Below, in pieces: positions 1 through 9,657 of a DNA stretch of 51,236 nucleotides (the first letter of the stretch is position 1; the number at the start of each line of letters is the position of its first letter). The notes beneath the pieces were generated by a model, which searched no databases, was not told the origin of the DNA, and was given only the letters and a program-made list of their open reading frames with translations. Source of the DNA: Methanosarcinales archaeon (GTDB lineage Archaea > Halobacteriota > Syntropharchaeia > Alkanophagales > Methanospirareceae). Where the stretch lies: assembly GCA_030611585.1 (NCBI GenBank), contig JAUWPM010000003.1, positions 1 through 51,236 on the forward strand. Reading direction: 5' to 3'. A program made the translations under genes and the position numbers.

Positions 1-549
1 TCCATCCGGAACGTGCCTTATCGCCTCTGGTTCTATAATGTACAAGCCGGTATTCGCAAGGTTGGAGAAACACTCATCCGGAGCGGGCTTCTCTTTGAAG
101 TTTATTATCCTACCCGTGGATTCTATCTCCGCGATCCCATATAAAGACGGATTAGGCACGGGTAGAAGTGCAATGGTCACTGAACCTTCATGCGCTTTGT
201 GAAACGTCATCAGCTTCCCTATGTCTATCTCCGTAATGTTATCGCCCTGTATAATTACCATTGTATCGGCTATTCCAGCGTTTTTTACCGACCCCGCGGT
301 TCCTAATGGCGAAGGCTCCTCAGGATATGAAAGCTTCAAATTCTTTCTGCTGCTGAGATAATTCATCGTTTGCTCTCTCAGGTAGTTCGTGGTGATAACA
401 ATCTCTTTCAAGCCATAACCAGCCAGATAATCCAATATATAATCTATTACCGGTCTATTCACCAGCGGAATCATAGCCTTCGGCGTGCTAAGCGTAAGCG
501 GTCTGAGCCGTGTTCCATAGCCGCCCGCAAGAATCACTGCTTTTGCCAT
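1..549 (-). CDS. Sugar-phosphate nucleotidyltransferase (NTP_transferase family), truncated at the window start
   Basis: Reverse strand reads MAKAVILAGGYGTRLRPLTLSTPKAMIPLVNRPVIDYILDYL...GTAGSVKNAG...IIQGDNITEIDIG, the classic nucleotidyltransferase signature. Missing from the ORF track because it runs off the edge. Confidence 0.93.
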   Translation of the reverse strand, partial: MAKAVILAGGYGTRLRPLTLSTPKAMIPLVNRPVIDYILDYLAGYGLKEIVITTNYLREQTMNYLSSRKNLKLSYPEEPSPLGTAGSVKNAGIADTMVIIQGDNITEIDIGKLMTFHKAHEGSVTIALLPVPNPSLYGIAEIESTGRIINFKEKPAPDECFSNLANTGLYIIEPEAIRHVPDG

Positions 550-614
550 CTTTAACGTTACTTTCTTTTAAAAAGGAAGCTTTATAAAACCGTAGATAGG
601 GATAGAAACATATA

Positions 615-1493
615 ATGAATAAAAAGTTTGTAAATGCCTATTCACCTTCGCATATAACTGGCTTCTTCGAGATATGCGATAATAAAAATCCACTGTATAA
701 AGGCTCTCGTGGCTGCGGCATCGTGTTAGAAGCAGGCTGTGTAACTGAAGTTTCTATCGGGCATGATCTTCCGGTAAATGCGCAAATAGAAATAAACGGC
801 AGAGCGGAAGAGGCGAATACCACTAAGTACGTTGTTGAGCATCTGGCAGGTGCATCTGAAGTTGCAGTCATGGTCGTGGTATCAACGAACTTCGAAGTGC
901 CGGTCGGCTGTGGGTTTGGTGCAAGCGGCGCCGGTGCGCTCAGTACTGCCCACGCCTTAAACGAACTTTTGTCGCTCAATATGACGGTAAACGAGGTAGC
1001 GCAAATCGCACACTGCGCCGAAGTGGAAAACAGCACGGGCTTAGGTGACGTAATCGCGGAGACGTGCGGTGGTATAGTGATAAGAAAGAAGCCAGGGCCT
1101 CCAGGAATAGGCGTAATTGATCGGATACCACATAGAAACGAGCGAATAAGTTACGTGGCGCTTGGTAAAAAATCGACAAAATCGGTGTTAACGGAAGGCG
1201 GTGACGAGCTGAAACGGCGAATAAACGAAGCGGGTAGGGCAGCGATGAAAGCGTTGATGCGGAAGCCCACGGTGGAAACATTCATGCGTGCGTCACGTGA
1301 ATTCTCGTTACGAATCGAACTGATAAGCGATACCTGCAAGGATGCGATAGAGGCGGTGGATGCCGAAGGGAAAGTCGCCAGTGTGGCAATGTTAGGAGAA
1401 ACGGTTTTTGTCATCGGCGATAGTGAAGCATTGAGCGAGTTCGGAGAAGTAAAAGAAAGTAGAATCTCTAATGCGGGAGTGAGAGTTATTTGA
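615..1493 (+). CDS. Pantoate kinase (archaeal CoA pathway, GHMP family)
   Basis: N-terminus NAYSPSHITGFFEI and GHMP motif VPVGCGFGASGAGALSTAHALNE. Confidence 0.88.
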   Translation: MNKKFVNAYSPSHITGFFEICDNKNPLYKGSRGCGIVLEAGCVTEVSIGHDLPVNAQIEINGRAEEANTTKYVVEHLAGASEVAVMVVVSTNFEVPVGCGFGASGAGALSTAHALNELLSLNMTVNEVAQIAHCAEVENSTGLGDVIAETCGGIVIRKKPGPPGIGVIDRIPHRNERISYVALGKKSTKSVLTEGGDELKRRINEAGRAAMKALMRKPTVETFMRASREFSLRIELISDTCKDAIEAVDAEGKVASVAMLGETVFVIGDSEALSEFGEVKESRISNAGVRVI

Positions 1494-1783
1494 AGACGTT
1501 TGTGCTAAGATTTCTCTGTTTCTGTAACCACGAGATTACACAGATTTTCACAAGAAAACAGAAAATAAGTTATAGACACAGATTAACGCTCGTGGGCTCC
1601 GCCCACGTTCCCGAAAACCCTGAAAGGGTTTAATTAACACAGATGATAAGAATCAACAAACACGGTTAAACGAAAATAAATCTGCGTAAATCAGTGTAAA
1701 TCTGTGTCTTAAATAGAAGGAAGCTATGCTTTATATACAACGAGAAACTGTGTGGATACGTCTTGTGGAATCTCGTGGTTCTT

Positions 1784-2008
1784 TTACTTTTCCTTCTTCA
1801 CGTCCAGGACTCTTCCCTTATCATCCAACACGAATTCCAGTAGAATCCGGTCTGTTTTGTATGCTTTTGGGTTCCAAGTCCGTCCACACGACCCGCATTC
1901 AACGTCACTGCCTAATTCCACGATGTACCAGCTTGCATCCGCGTATGACGTTCCACAATAAGGGCAAATGCTAACTGCGACATCCAAAAAGGCTTTCTTT
2001 TGCTCCAT
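1784..2008 (-). CDS. Small zinc-ribbon protein
   Basis: CPYCGTSY...ECGSCGRTW, two CxxC pairs in a 74 aa ORF. Confidence 0.6.
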   Translation of the reverse strand: MEQKKAFLDVAVSICPYCGTSYADASWYIVELGSDVECGSCGRTWNPKAYKTDRILLEFVLDDKGRVLDVKKEK

Positions 2009-2124
2009 GTGTTAAAATATTTGATTTCTGACTTTAAATATTTCGTACTTTTAGGTTTGCCAAAAATTTGTTCTTCTTTTAATCTTGTGGACATCTGTGT
2101 AATCTTGTGGTTTGCTAAACTATT

Positions 2125-2709
2125 TCACGACGCCAGAATCAAATCCAGCAGAGCTTTCCTATCCACTTCCGCTCGCGTCCGCCAGCCGATATACAATACC
2201 TTATCCGCTTCACCCACATAGCCCTGCTTGATGTACCGATCGAGAGCGAAGAATATTCGCTGTTTGGGGAATTTCGCACTTAAAAACGTCTCGACCGCTT
2301 TCCGCGTCGCTTTGCCCTGCTTCGAGATGATATAAGCCAACGTAGCGGAGAGCATGGCAACGTTGTCTATCCGTTCACCCGAAGCCTTCTCAATCACCGG
2401 GCTTTTGAGCACAATCATAAACCGGTCGCGCTCTGCTCTCTTATCTCCTTTTCCTTTGTCTTCCCCTTCCCCTTCTCCTCCTTCTCCCGCTTCGCTTATT
2501 CGTTTGACTTCCATGCCAAGCTTATCGAGCGCGGAATTTAAAACCCCGATTACTTCCATATAGTCATCGCCCAATGCCTTTTTAAGCTCCCAACCTTTAA
2601 CGCCCGGGATTCTATGCTGCCTGAAGAATAATAACTGAGCTGCCTTCTTCACCTTCCGTTCGGTTCTTGCCCTTAATTCCTCTTCTGTTTCCCCTTCCAT
2701 CTTAACCAA
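2125..2709 (-). CDS. Tandem winged-helix protein, possible KITE (ScpB/Nse3-MAGE-like) subunit
   Basis: LSATLAYIISKQGKATRKAVETFL...RQ..YVGEADKVLYIGWRTRAEVD resembles a MAGE/KITE winged-helix pair; overlaps the neighbouring kleisin-like ORF. Confidence 0.5.
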   Translation of the reverse strand: MVKMEGETEEELRARTERKVKKAAQLLFFRQHRIPGVKGWELKKALGDDYMEVIGVLNSALDKLGMEVKRISEAGEGGEGEGEDKGKGDKRAERDRFMIVLKSPVIEKASGERIDNVAMLSATLAYIISKQGKATRKAVETFLSAKFPKQRIFFALDRYIKQGYVGEADKVLYIGWRTRAEVDRKALLDLILAS

Positions 2710-3542
2710 TCCTCATAGCTTAACGAAACCGGAATAGACCTGCCCTGAGTGTGATCTGCTTTGGCATTGACGTTGGTGTTACTCGGAGAAATAAACACTT
2801 CTTCTTCTAAGGGATTTATATCGAGTTCCGCTTTGCCTTCGTTTACTAGATAACTCGTCAGATACGCTTTTTTTATACTCGTTTCGAACGCATCGCCATA
2901 AATAAAATCATGATATTCGATTCTGCCACGCGCCTCAAGGTCGTTTAAAACCGCTTTTATCGAGTAGTCGAATTCCGTTTTAGATAAGATATTCAACTCA
3001 ATTAAATCCTCAATGCCGAATGTCGATTCGATCGCAGACGGAAATGGAAACTCGTCATTCCGCGCACCGAGAGGTAGGAGAGCGTTCCAATAAGCCAGTC
3101 CCTCTTTCAACCTCTGTGGAGTAATTCGATCCATCGCTATGATTGGATGCCAGGAGTTAAAGAATGCCGTTGCTAACTGCTGGGGCTCCAGCATTTTGAG
3201 TTTGAGTTCCAGTAACACTGGATCTATATAGAACGACGAGGAGCGGTCTTTTATCCATTTACCCTGCAATTCGATTATCTTTGCCAATTCGGCGATCGCC
3301 TCTGCGTCTAAAAGCAGGTCGTCTAACGATTTCCACTTCTTAGTTTTATGATACCGCTTCAGCGTTTCCAGAAACTTCTTGACGTCCAGGTCGAACGGGT
3401 CAGTCCCTTCCGTTTGTATCGTTTTACAAAAATTTAGCAGTCGGAATAGCTCGTCGAATTTCATTTGCTTACCTGGATTTTTGTAATTCCCCATCGTTGT
3501 TAACGTCCACCTCTCGCAGATATAATTTAATTTCAACTTCAT
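2673..3542 (-). CDS. Possible kleisin-like (ScpA-like) protein
   Basis: MKFDELFRLLNFCK...DPFDLDVKKFLETLKRY...AEAIAELAKIIELQGKW and a C-terminal winged-helix-like AYLTSYLVNEGKAELDINPLEEEVFI. Likely start is the internal Met at MKFDEL or MGNYKN. Confidence 0.45.
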   Translation of the reverse strand: MKLKLNYICERWTLTTMGNYKNPGKQMKFDELFRLLNFCKTIQTEGTDPFDLDVKKFLETLKRYHKTKKWKSLDDLLLDAEAIAELAKIIELQGKWIKDRSSSFYIDPVLLELKLKMLEPQQLATAFFNSWHPIIAMDRITPQRLKEGLAYWNALLPLGARNDEFPFPSAIESTFGIEDLIELNILSKTEFDYSIKAVLNDLEARGRIEYHDFIYGDAFETSIKKAYLTSYLVNEGKAELDINPLEEEVFISPSNTNVNAKADHTQGRSIPVSLSYEDWLRWKGKQKRN

Positions 3543-3656
3543 CCTTAAATAAATCTAAAAATCATCCCTTTCCATCGCCCATATTGAAGTAGGACTGAAA
3601 ATTGGACTATTGACCGGAAGTTTTAAATACTAACCACTCCTAACCAAAAGTAGGGG

Positions 3657-6600
3657 ATGAAAATGTTTGTAGATATGAAGAATAATAATAAAGGGGAGGG
3701 TATTGGAGGTGTTCGTATAAAAAATAAGAAGTTGATTGTGATGGCAGTTGCTGTTCTGACCCTGTTAGTGGTGTTTATAGGTATGGCACTACAGCCTGCG
3801 GCAGCGCAAACGTGGCCTACCTCGTGGACGTGGATAGATTCCGATCCAAATGAGAATGGTTGGCAAGATGATTTCCGGGATGTGAAAAATGCTTACTATA
3901 ATTATGACGAAGAATATCTCTATCTTCGAATGTGTTGTTATGCTAATGCGACATTAACATCCCCTAACCAAGAAGGCCGATTTAAATGGTTCATAGATTT
4001 AGATCACAATGCTCATAAACAAGGTGGAAATATAATAGAGGGGGAATATCTTCTTTTTGTTGAAGATGCAAATAACAATGGCACTGGTGAGGTCTATCTT
4101 TTGAATGATACTGACGGTGATGGTTATTTCGATGATGACTGGGGCCAATCTACAGGCGGCCTATATAAAAACGAAACTATTACTAATGTTAGTATAGCAG
4201 ACTATAGAATAACTGGCAAGTGTGTCGATTTATATGTGCGTCTGGCCAACATAACTAATCCCTCTAATTTATCCCTCATCTGGGTAACAGATCAAGAGAA
4301 TCCTAACCTCGATCAAGCACCCACTACTGATCACCCTGACTCAACGCCAATAGGTCCCTTATGCATACATTGTGCACCCGTTTTTAGTTTAGCGAAGTAT
4401 GATTGGCCGGATCCCGTTAAAGCTGGCGAGAATCTTACGTATACCATTATCTATGAGAATACAGGCAACATGAACGCCACGAATGTTACCGTAACGGAGG
4501 TATTTGACAACAATGTAACCTTTCTCAATGCAACGCCTGCACCTGATACTGGAACAAATGACACATGGACAATCCCAAATCTCCCCGTTGATGGTAAACA
4601 TTATATCAACATCACGGTCAGGGTGAATGGCACGGTCGCCAATGGTACCATCCTAACGAATTATGTGAATATTACATGCGATCAGGGCGTCGAAAATAAT
4701 CATACTGTATATACAGAAGTGGTAGGCGAGCCCGTATTGAGTATTACCAAGTACGCTTGGCCTGACCCTGTTGCGCCATGTGGAAATCTTACTTATACCA
4801 TTCTATTCGGAAATACCGGCGATGTTAATGCTGCCAACACAACACTGAATGATACGCTTCCATCACAGGTAACCTTTATTTCTGCTTCGCCTGAGCCCAC
4901 CAATACGTCTAACGATAACCACACGTTATCTTGGGATATTGGTAATCTTCCACGAAATGACACTCGTACTATCACGATCAACGTGACGGTTAATTGTCCA
5001 CTTCCCTGTGGATCTAACCTTACGAATTTTGTCAATCTCTCCGCTGATAATGCAGAGACGGTGAATCATACTGAGGTGACAATAGTACGCTCTGTTCCAA
5101 GGCTGGAAATAGTAAAATTTGATAGCCCAGATCCGGTAGAAGCAGGAGCACAGCTAACCTATACAATTTATGTCAACAATACCGGATGTGCAAATGCTAC
5201 CAATGTGACGGTTACTGAACTATATGATGCCAACGTCACCTTTGTAAATGCAACGCCATATCCTGATTCTGGAAACAATATATGGAATCTTTCGACTCTC
5301 AATGTCAGCGAAAGTAAAACAATCACAATCACCGTGAATGTCACATCTCCGCTTCCAAATGGCACAATTTTGGTGAACTTTGCGAATGTAACCTGTGACC
5401 AGGGTGTGAAAGATCAAATCTATCAGGATACCACAGTAATATCTGCACCCTATTGTAGTTTAGCAAAATATGACTTCCCAGATCCCGTTAAAGCCGGCGC
5501 GAATCTTACGTATACCATTATCTGTGAGAATACGGGCAACATGAACGCCACGAATGGTGTCATAACGGAGGAATACGATGCCAATGTCACCTTTCTCAAT
5601 GCAACGCCTGCACCTGATACTGGAACAAATAACACCACATGGACAATCCTCAATGCTCCACCAGGCGTTAAGCATTATATCAACATCACGGTCAGGGTGA
5701 ATGAGACGGTCGCCAATGGTACCATCCTCACTAATTATGTAAACGTCACATCCGACCAGGACTTTGAACATAATCATACTATTTATACTGAAGTTGTGGG
5801 TGCGCCCGCATTGAGTATTACCAAGTACGCTTGGCCAAACCCTGTTTCACCACGTGGCAATCTTACCTACACCCTTTATTACGCAAATTTCGGCGGGGAT
5901 AATGCTACCAACACAACACTGAATGATACGCTTCCACCACAGGTAACCTTTATTTCTGCCTCTCCTGTGCCCACCAACACGTCTAACGATAACCACACGT
6001 TATTCTGGGATATTGGTGATCTTCCACGAAATGACACTCGTACTATCACTATCAATGTGTCAGTTAATTGTCCACTTCCCGATGGAACTATCCTTGTAAA
6101 TAACGTCAGTCTCTCCGCTGATGAGGTAGAGACGGTTAATGATACTGCGAAAACAACAGTAGACTCTACTCCAAGGCTGGAGATAGTAAAACTTGATAGT
6201 CCCGATCCTGTACAAGTAGGAGGACAGCTAAACTATACGATATATGTCAATAATACGGGCTGCGCAAATGCGACAAATGTAACGGTTACTGATGTAGTAG
6301 CTATGGCTAATGTCACTTTTGTAAATTCTGATCCTTCCCCAAATATTTCGGGGAACAATACATGGACATGGACGAATTCAAGCATTGCACCGGGAGAAAG
6401 CTGGCAGATAACACTAACGGTTCAGGTTGATACTCTTCCGCTTGATGGGATTTTATTTGACTTTGTGAATGTAACCTGCGATCAGAATGTGAAAGCTGAC
6501 AAATGGGTGCTTACAAACGTGACATCCCCCAACATTGTCGATCCGAAAATTGCTGTCGATCAAAACGGTCCTCCGTTAGAGCCTGGGGACATCATCTGTT

Positions 6601-7097
6601 ATACCGCATGGGTAAACAACACGGGAAACGCAAATTCAACCGATAATCCAGGTAACGAATTCGAGGATCCCATACCAGAGAACACTACCTACAATAATGG
6701 TTCTTTGCAGATAAACGATGTAAATGAGACCGATGATATTGGTGATGGTATTGGCTACGACGCGGACAATAATACGATTATTTGGAATGGCAATATTACT
6801 GCTGGTGGCTCAATCAAAATTGGGTTTTGCGTTACTGTGGATACAAACGTGACTACAGGGATGGTGATTTCGAATCAAGGAATTGTTTATTACGATAGAA
6901 ATGGAAATGGGACAAACGATGCAGAAGAACCGACCGATGATCCGGGAACTGAAGTAGTAAATGACCCCACCGATTTAGTACTCGATTTTGCTCCGTCACT
7001 GCCGGTTCCAACCATGACACCAGTTGGGATGATAGCACTTGTAGGATTGCTTTCCGCGGTCGCTGCACTGAGTATAGGAATAAGGAAGAAAGGATAA
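3657..7097 (+). CDS. Secreted/surface protein with about seven DUF11 (TIGR01451-like) repeats and a C-terminal TM anchor or sorting signal
   Basis: N-terminal signal/TM (KKLIVMAVAVLTLLVVFIGMALQPAAAQ), repeated KYDWPDPVKAGENLTYTI..NTGNMNATNVTVTE..D.NVTF units, many NxT/S sites, C-term VPTMTPVGMIALVGLLSAVAALSIGIRKKG. Confidence 0.9.
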   Translation: MKMFVDMKNNNKGEGIGGVRIKNKKLIVMAVAVLTLLVVFIGMALQPAAAQTWPTSWTWIDSDPNENGWQDDFRDVKNAYYNYDEEYLYLRMCCYANATLTSPNQEGRFKWFIDLDHNAHKQGGNIIEGEYLLFVEDANNNGTGEVYLLNDTDGDGYFDDDWGQSTGGLYKNETITNVSIADYRITGKCVDLYVRLANITNPSNLSLIWVTDQENPNLDQAPTTDHPDSTPIGPLCIHCAPVFSLAKYDWPDPVKAGENLTYTIIYENTGNMNATNVTVTEVFDNNVTFLNATPAPDTGTNDTWTIPNLPVDGKHYINITVRVNGTVANGTILTNYVNITCDQGVENNHTVYTEVVGEPVLSITKYAWPDPVAPCGNLTYTILFGNTGDVNAANTTLNDTLPSQVTFISASPEPTNTSNDNHTLSWDIGNLPRNDTRTITINVTVNCPLPCGSNLTNFVNLSADNAETVNHTEVTIVRSVPRLEIVKFDSPDPVEAGAQLTYTIYVNNTGCANATNVTVTELYDANVTFVNATPYPDSGNNIWNLSTLNVSESKTITITVNVTSPLPNGTILVNFANVTCDQGVKDQIYQDTTVISAPYCSLAKYDFPDPVKAGANLTYTIICENTGNMNATNGVITEEYDANVTFLNATPAPDTGTNNTTWTILNAPPGVKHYINITVRVNETVANGTILTNYVNVTSDQDFEHNHTIYTEVVGAPALSITKYAWPNPVSPRGNLTYTLYYANFGGDNATNTTLNDTLPPQVTFISASPVPTNTSNDNHTLFWDIGDLPRNDTRTITINVSVNCPLPDGTILVNNVSLSADEVETVNDTAKTTVDSTPRLEIVKLDSPDPVQVGGQLNYTIYVNNTGCANATNVTVTDVVAMANVTFVNSDPSPNISGNNTWTWTNSSIAPGESWQITLTVQVDTLPLDGILFDFVNVTCDQNVKADKWVLTNVTSPNIVDPKIAVDQNGPPLEPGDIICYTAWVNNTGNANSTDNPGNEFEDPIPENTTYNNGSLQINDVNETDDIGDGIGYDADNNTIIWNGNITAGGSIKIGFCVTVDTNVTTGMVISNQGIVYYDRNGNGTNDAEEPTDDPGTEVVNDPTDLVLDFAPSLPVPTMTPVGMIALVGLLSAVAALSIGIRKKG
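4384..6530 (+). repeat. Two tandem copies of a ~1.07 kb super-repeat, each with three DUF11 domains
   Basis: agtttagcgaagtatga (4386) vs agtttagcaaaatatga (5457); gtattaccaagtacgcttgg (4741) vs (5815); ccaaggctggaaatagtaaa (5097) vs (6171). Offsets are 1071, 1074 and 1074 bp. Confidence 0.88.
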
Positions 7098-7870
7098 ACT
7101 ATTTCAGCCCCTTTTTTCTTTTTTTCAACAGGTACACCGTTAGGTTTTGAAAGAGATGCAGTAATCTCAACGGTGAAAATTGAGAAAAGAGGGGATTTCT
7201 ATTTCACCTCGCGCTGATATGCGCTACGCCGATTGCTTTTTTGCCCTTTACTACTGGTTATGGGACAATCTCCAGTGGAAATGGTCCCGAAAGGCTTATA
7301 TGCTCATGCTGCTCGTATGTAGAGATAACGGATCCCCACTCGAAGACCGTGGGTCTTTAAAAATGATGCAGGTGAATAATCGAACTGACGGAGAGGACGC
7401 AGCACTAAAAATACCCTATTGCGCTTTAACACTAAAGGAAGCGTTATACTTGCTTACCAATTATTACGAGGGCTACTTCGATGCGGGTAAACAGTCGGTG
7501 GTATTAACCGGGTAGAAGGATTAGAAGGGCTGGAATAAGCGAATACGAAAAGCTGCTTCTCAACAATCACTCGCATAAAAGGGAGTGCTTTTTGATTTAT
7601 TATAGAAAAGCTTATAGATTACCAATATCTTCTTTAAAAATGATACAATGCGAGAAATGAGAGCTTTGACATGGCTAAGCAAAATTTCAGCTTTTGGGGT
7701 TAAAATGAGTCTTTGGTTGTTAGGGCAGGAAGACATGGCGAACAGGAGCTGGGTGCCCTGGAGCATATTTGTAAAGGATTGAGTTTTCAGGGGATTAAAA
7801 TGCACCAGGATACCTCAAGCGGCGCTAAAAGGGATGAGGATAGTAGTATTGGATTGGAGGCATTGATACG

Positions 7871-8116
7871 ATGAATATAGTAAAGTGGGCTGGTGTTGCG
7901 GTATTTCTCATTGGACTGCTGGTTATGGTGGCTTATAGCATGTACCCGCTTTTTTACCAACAGGCGGAGGAATCTACGATACTGTTTGGAATGAAAGTAA
8001 GCATGGTGCTGATGGGTATCGGTTCAGCTATTTTAATAATAACAATGAGCATTGAACGATACAAAGACTGGAAAAAGATGAAAGAGGAGATAGATGAGAA
8101 GGAGTTGAGACCATGA
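7871..8116 (+). CDS. Small two-TM membrane protein
   Basis: WAGVAVFLIGLLVMVAYSMYPLF ... VSMVLMGIGSAILIITMSIERY; overlaps the next start by 4 bp. Confidence 0.65.
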   Translation: MNIVKWAGVAVFLIGLLVMVAYSMYPLFYQQAEESTILFGMKVSMVLMGIGSAILIITMSIERYKDWKKMKEEIDEKELRP

Positions 8117-8433
8117 GCGTAATGGTGGTAAATACTGATTTCGTCCCGGGTAAGGAGATAGTAGAGGTTTTAGGTCTGGCGAAAGGGAATGTGATTCAGG
8201 CGAAACATCTCGGAAAGGATATAGCGGCGGGTTTTCGAACGATTGTCGGTGGTGAGATAAAAGAGTACACGGAGATGATGAGCGAGGCGCGCGAGATCGC
8301 ATTGAAAAGAATGGTGGAGAAGGCCGAGGAGATGGGCGCTGATGCGGTCGTGAATCTTCGGTTTATGACCTCTATGGTGATGAGTGGCGCAGCGGAGATA
8401 CTTGCGTACGGCACTGCGGTGAAGTTGAAGTGA
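8113..8433 (+). CDS. YbjQ/UPF0145 (heavy-metal-binding domain) family protein
   Basis: TDFVPGKEIVEVLGLAKGNVIQAKHLGKDIAAGFRTIVGGEIKEYTEMMSEAREIALKRMVEKAEEMGADAVVNLRF. Confidence 0.9.
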   Translation: MSVMVVNTDFVPGKEIVEVLGLAKGNVIQAKHLGKDIAAGFRTIVGGEIKEYTEMMSEAREIALKRMVEKAEEMGADAVVNLRFMTSMVMSGAAEILAYGTAVKLK

Positions 8434-8528
8434 ATTCGCCTTATGCAACTGCTTTTGGTTGGGAGTGCGTATAGTAAATAAAGACGGAAGAGAACGAAAT
8501 AGGAGATCTCTGAGGCGGCTTTGAGACC

Positions 8529-8915
8529 ATGAGCATAATAGTGGTAAATACGGATTTCGTCCCGGGTAAGGAGATAGCGGCGGTTTTAGGGCTTGTGAAA
8601 GTTTTTTATAAGTATCGCATGGCTGTCACTGACTGTGGTAGGCTTATAGTAGATCTTTTAGGACCCGTGGAAGTAGAGGTCATTCAGGCGAAAGAGTACG
8701 ATGAGAATATGACGGCGGGATTTCAGCAAATTGCCAGCGATGAGATGCACCCGGACGCGATATTCGAAGGTAAGATAATCGCACTGGGAAGGCTGAAAAA
8801 AAAGGCTGAGGAACTGGGTGCTGATGCAATCATAAATGCGCGATTTATGACCGCTAGGATAACGAGCGGAATCTCAGAGATGCTCGCATACGGCACCGCG
8901 GTGAAGTTAAAGTGA
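8529..8915 (+). CDS. YbjQ/UPF0145 paralogue with an internal insertion
   Basis: Same family as 8113..8433, with extra segment VFYKYRMAVTDCGRLIVDLLGPVEVE. Confidence 0.85.
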   Translation: MSIIVVNTDFVPGKEIAAVLGLVKVFYKYRMAVTDCGRLIVDLLGPVEVEVIQAKEYDENMTAGFQQIASDEMHPDAIFEGKIIALGRLKKKAEELGADAIINARFMTARITSGISEMLAYGTAVKLK

Positions 8916-8937
8916 AATCAGACAAAAAATAAAAGAA

Positions 8938-8962
8938 GGGGGATATTTAATTAAAATCCCCC
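8938..8962. terminator. Hairpin between convergent genes
   Basis: gggggat atttaatta aaatccccc inverted repeat beside A/T runs, at the 3' ends of YbjQ-2 (+) and the Yip1-like gene (-). Confidence 0.5.
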
Positions 8963-9577
8963 GAATCCTGGTCCCATACTCGGTCCTGGGAACATCTGTC
9001 CCGGCATCATTGCAATAAACGCAGCAACTAGTATCCCGATAATGATTGCAGGTATGACTATTGCAATAATCACCGCGAGAGCTGCTTTCCCGGTAGTGAG
9101 GTCGTGAAGTTGTCTCACACCGATGATTTCCACGATAAGCGCCCATATCCCTGCAATGAAACCTACGATTGGAATCCACCCCAAGATAAGGCTCGGTGTC
9201 ATTCCGTAAATCACTGCTTTTATCGTCTGCCCCATGCCGTTTCTACCGCCAACGAGATATACCCAGATGTGAAGCCAGACTCCACCAATGAAGATACCGA
9301 TTATTCCACCAATGAGTGCAGCGATAAAAACGCCTACTGCGGCCAAAGGTCCCGCTACTGCTCCAAATGGCATCTGTGGTACACCAAACATCCCAAACAT
9401 TCCCGCGATCATCGAAAACGCCACGGCGGCTATGATTGCAGAAAGCACAGCATATATCGCCAGAATGACGACGAAATACTTGAACGCATCGCCAAGCGAG
9501 TCTTCCCTGGAGGCGTCGAAGGTATCCGAAGGACTGAACAGGAACCCCTTTATTCTTTCCACTATGCTCAAGACCAT
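8951..9577 (-). CDS. Yip1-domain membrane protein
   Basis: IKGFLFSPSDTFDASREDSLGDAFKYFVVILAIYAVLSAIIAAVAF with several TM segments. Confidence 0.8.
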   Translation of the reverse strand: MVLSIVERIKGFLFSPSDTFDASREDSLGDAFKYFVVILAIYAVLSAIIAAVAFSMIAGMFGMFGVPQMPFGAVAGPLAAVGVFIAALIGGIIGIFIGGVWLHIWVYLVGGRNGMGQTIKAVIYGMTPSLILGWIPIVGFIAGIWALIVEIIGVRQLHDLTTGKAALAVIIAIVIPAIIIGILVAAFIAMMPGQMFPGPSMGPGFGGF

Positions 9578-9657
9578 TTTGCGTCACTGCAACCAAATAG
9601 GGATTTAGCCCTATAAAAACTTTTCCATAAAGTGGGCATTATTTGTGGACTCTTGCC

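Noticed and set aside
4384-6530. CRISPR-like or satellite repeat
   Set aside because: The repeats are long, in frame and encode DUF11 domains
7180-7515. 111-aa ORF downstream of the DUF11 protein
   Set aside because: TTG start, no family motif recognised, includes a hairpin-like sequence (cccactcgaagaccgtgggt); could be a decayed gene but not supportable
9104-9616. Plus-strand 170-aa ORF opposite the Yip1-like gene
   Set aside because: The minus-strand product has coherent TM helices and family motifs; the antisense ORF is low-complexity shadow coding
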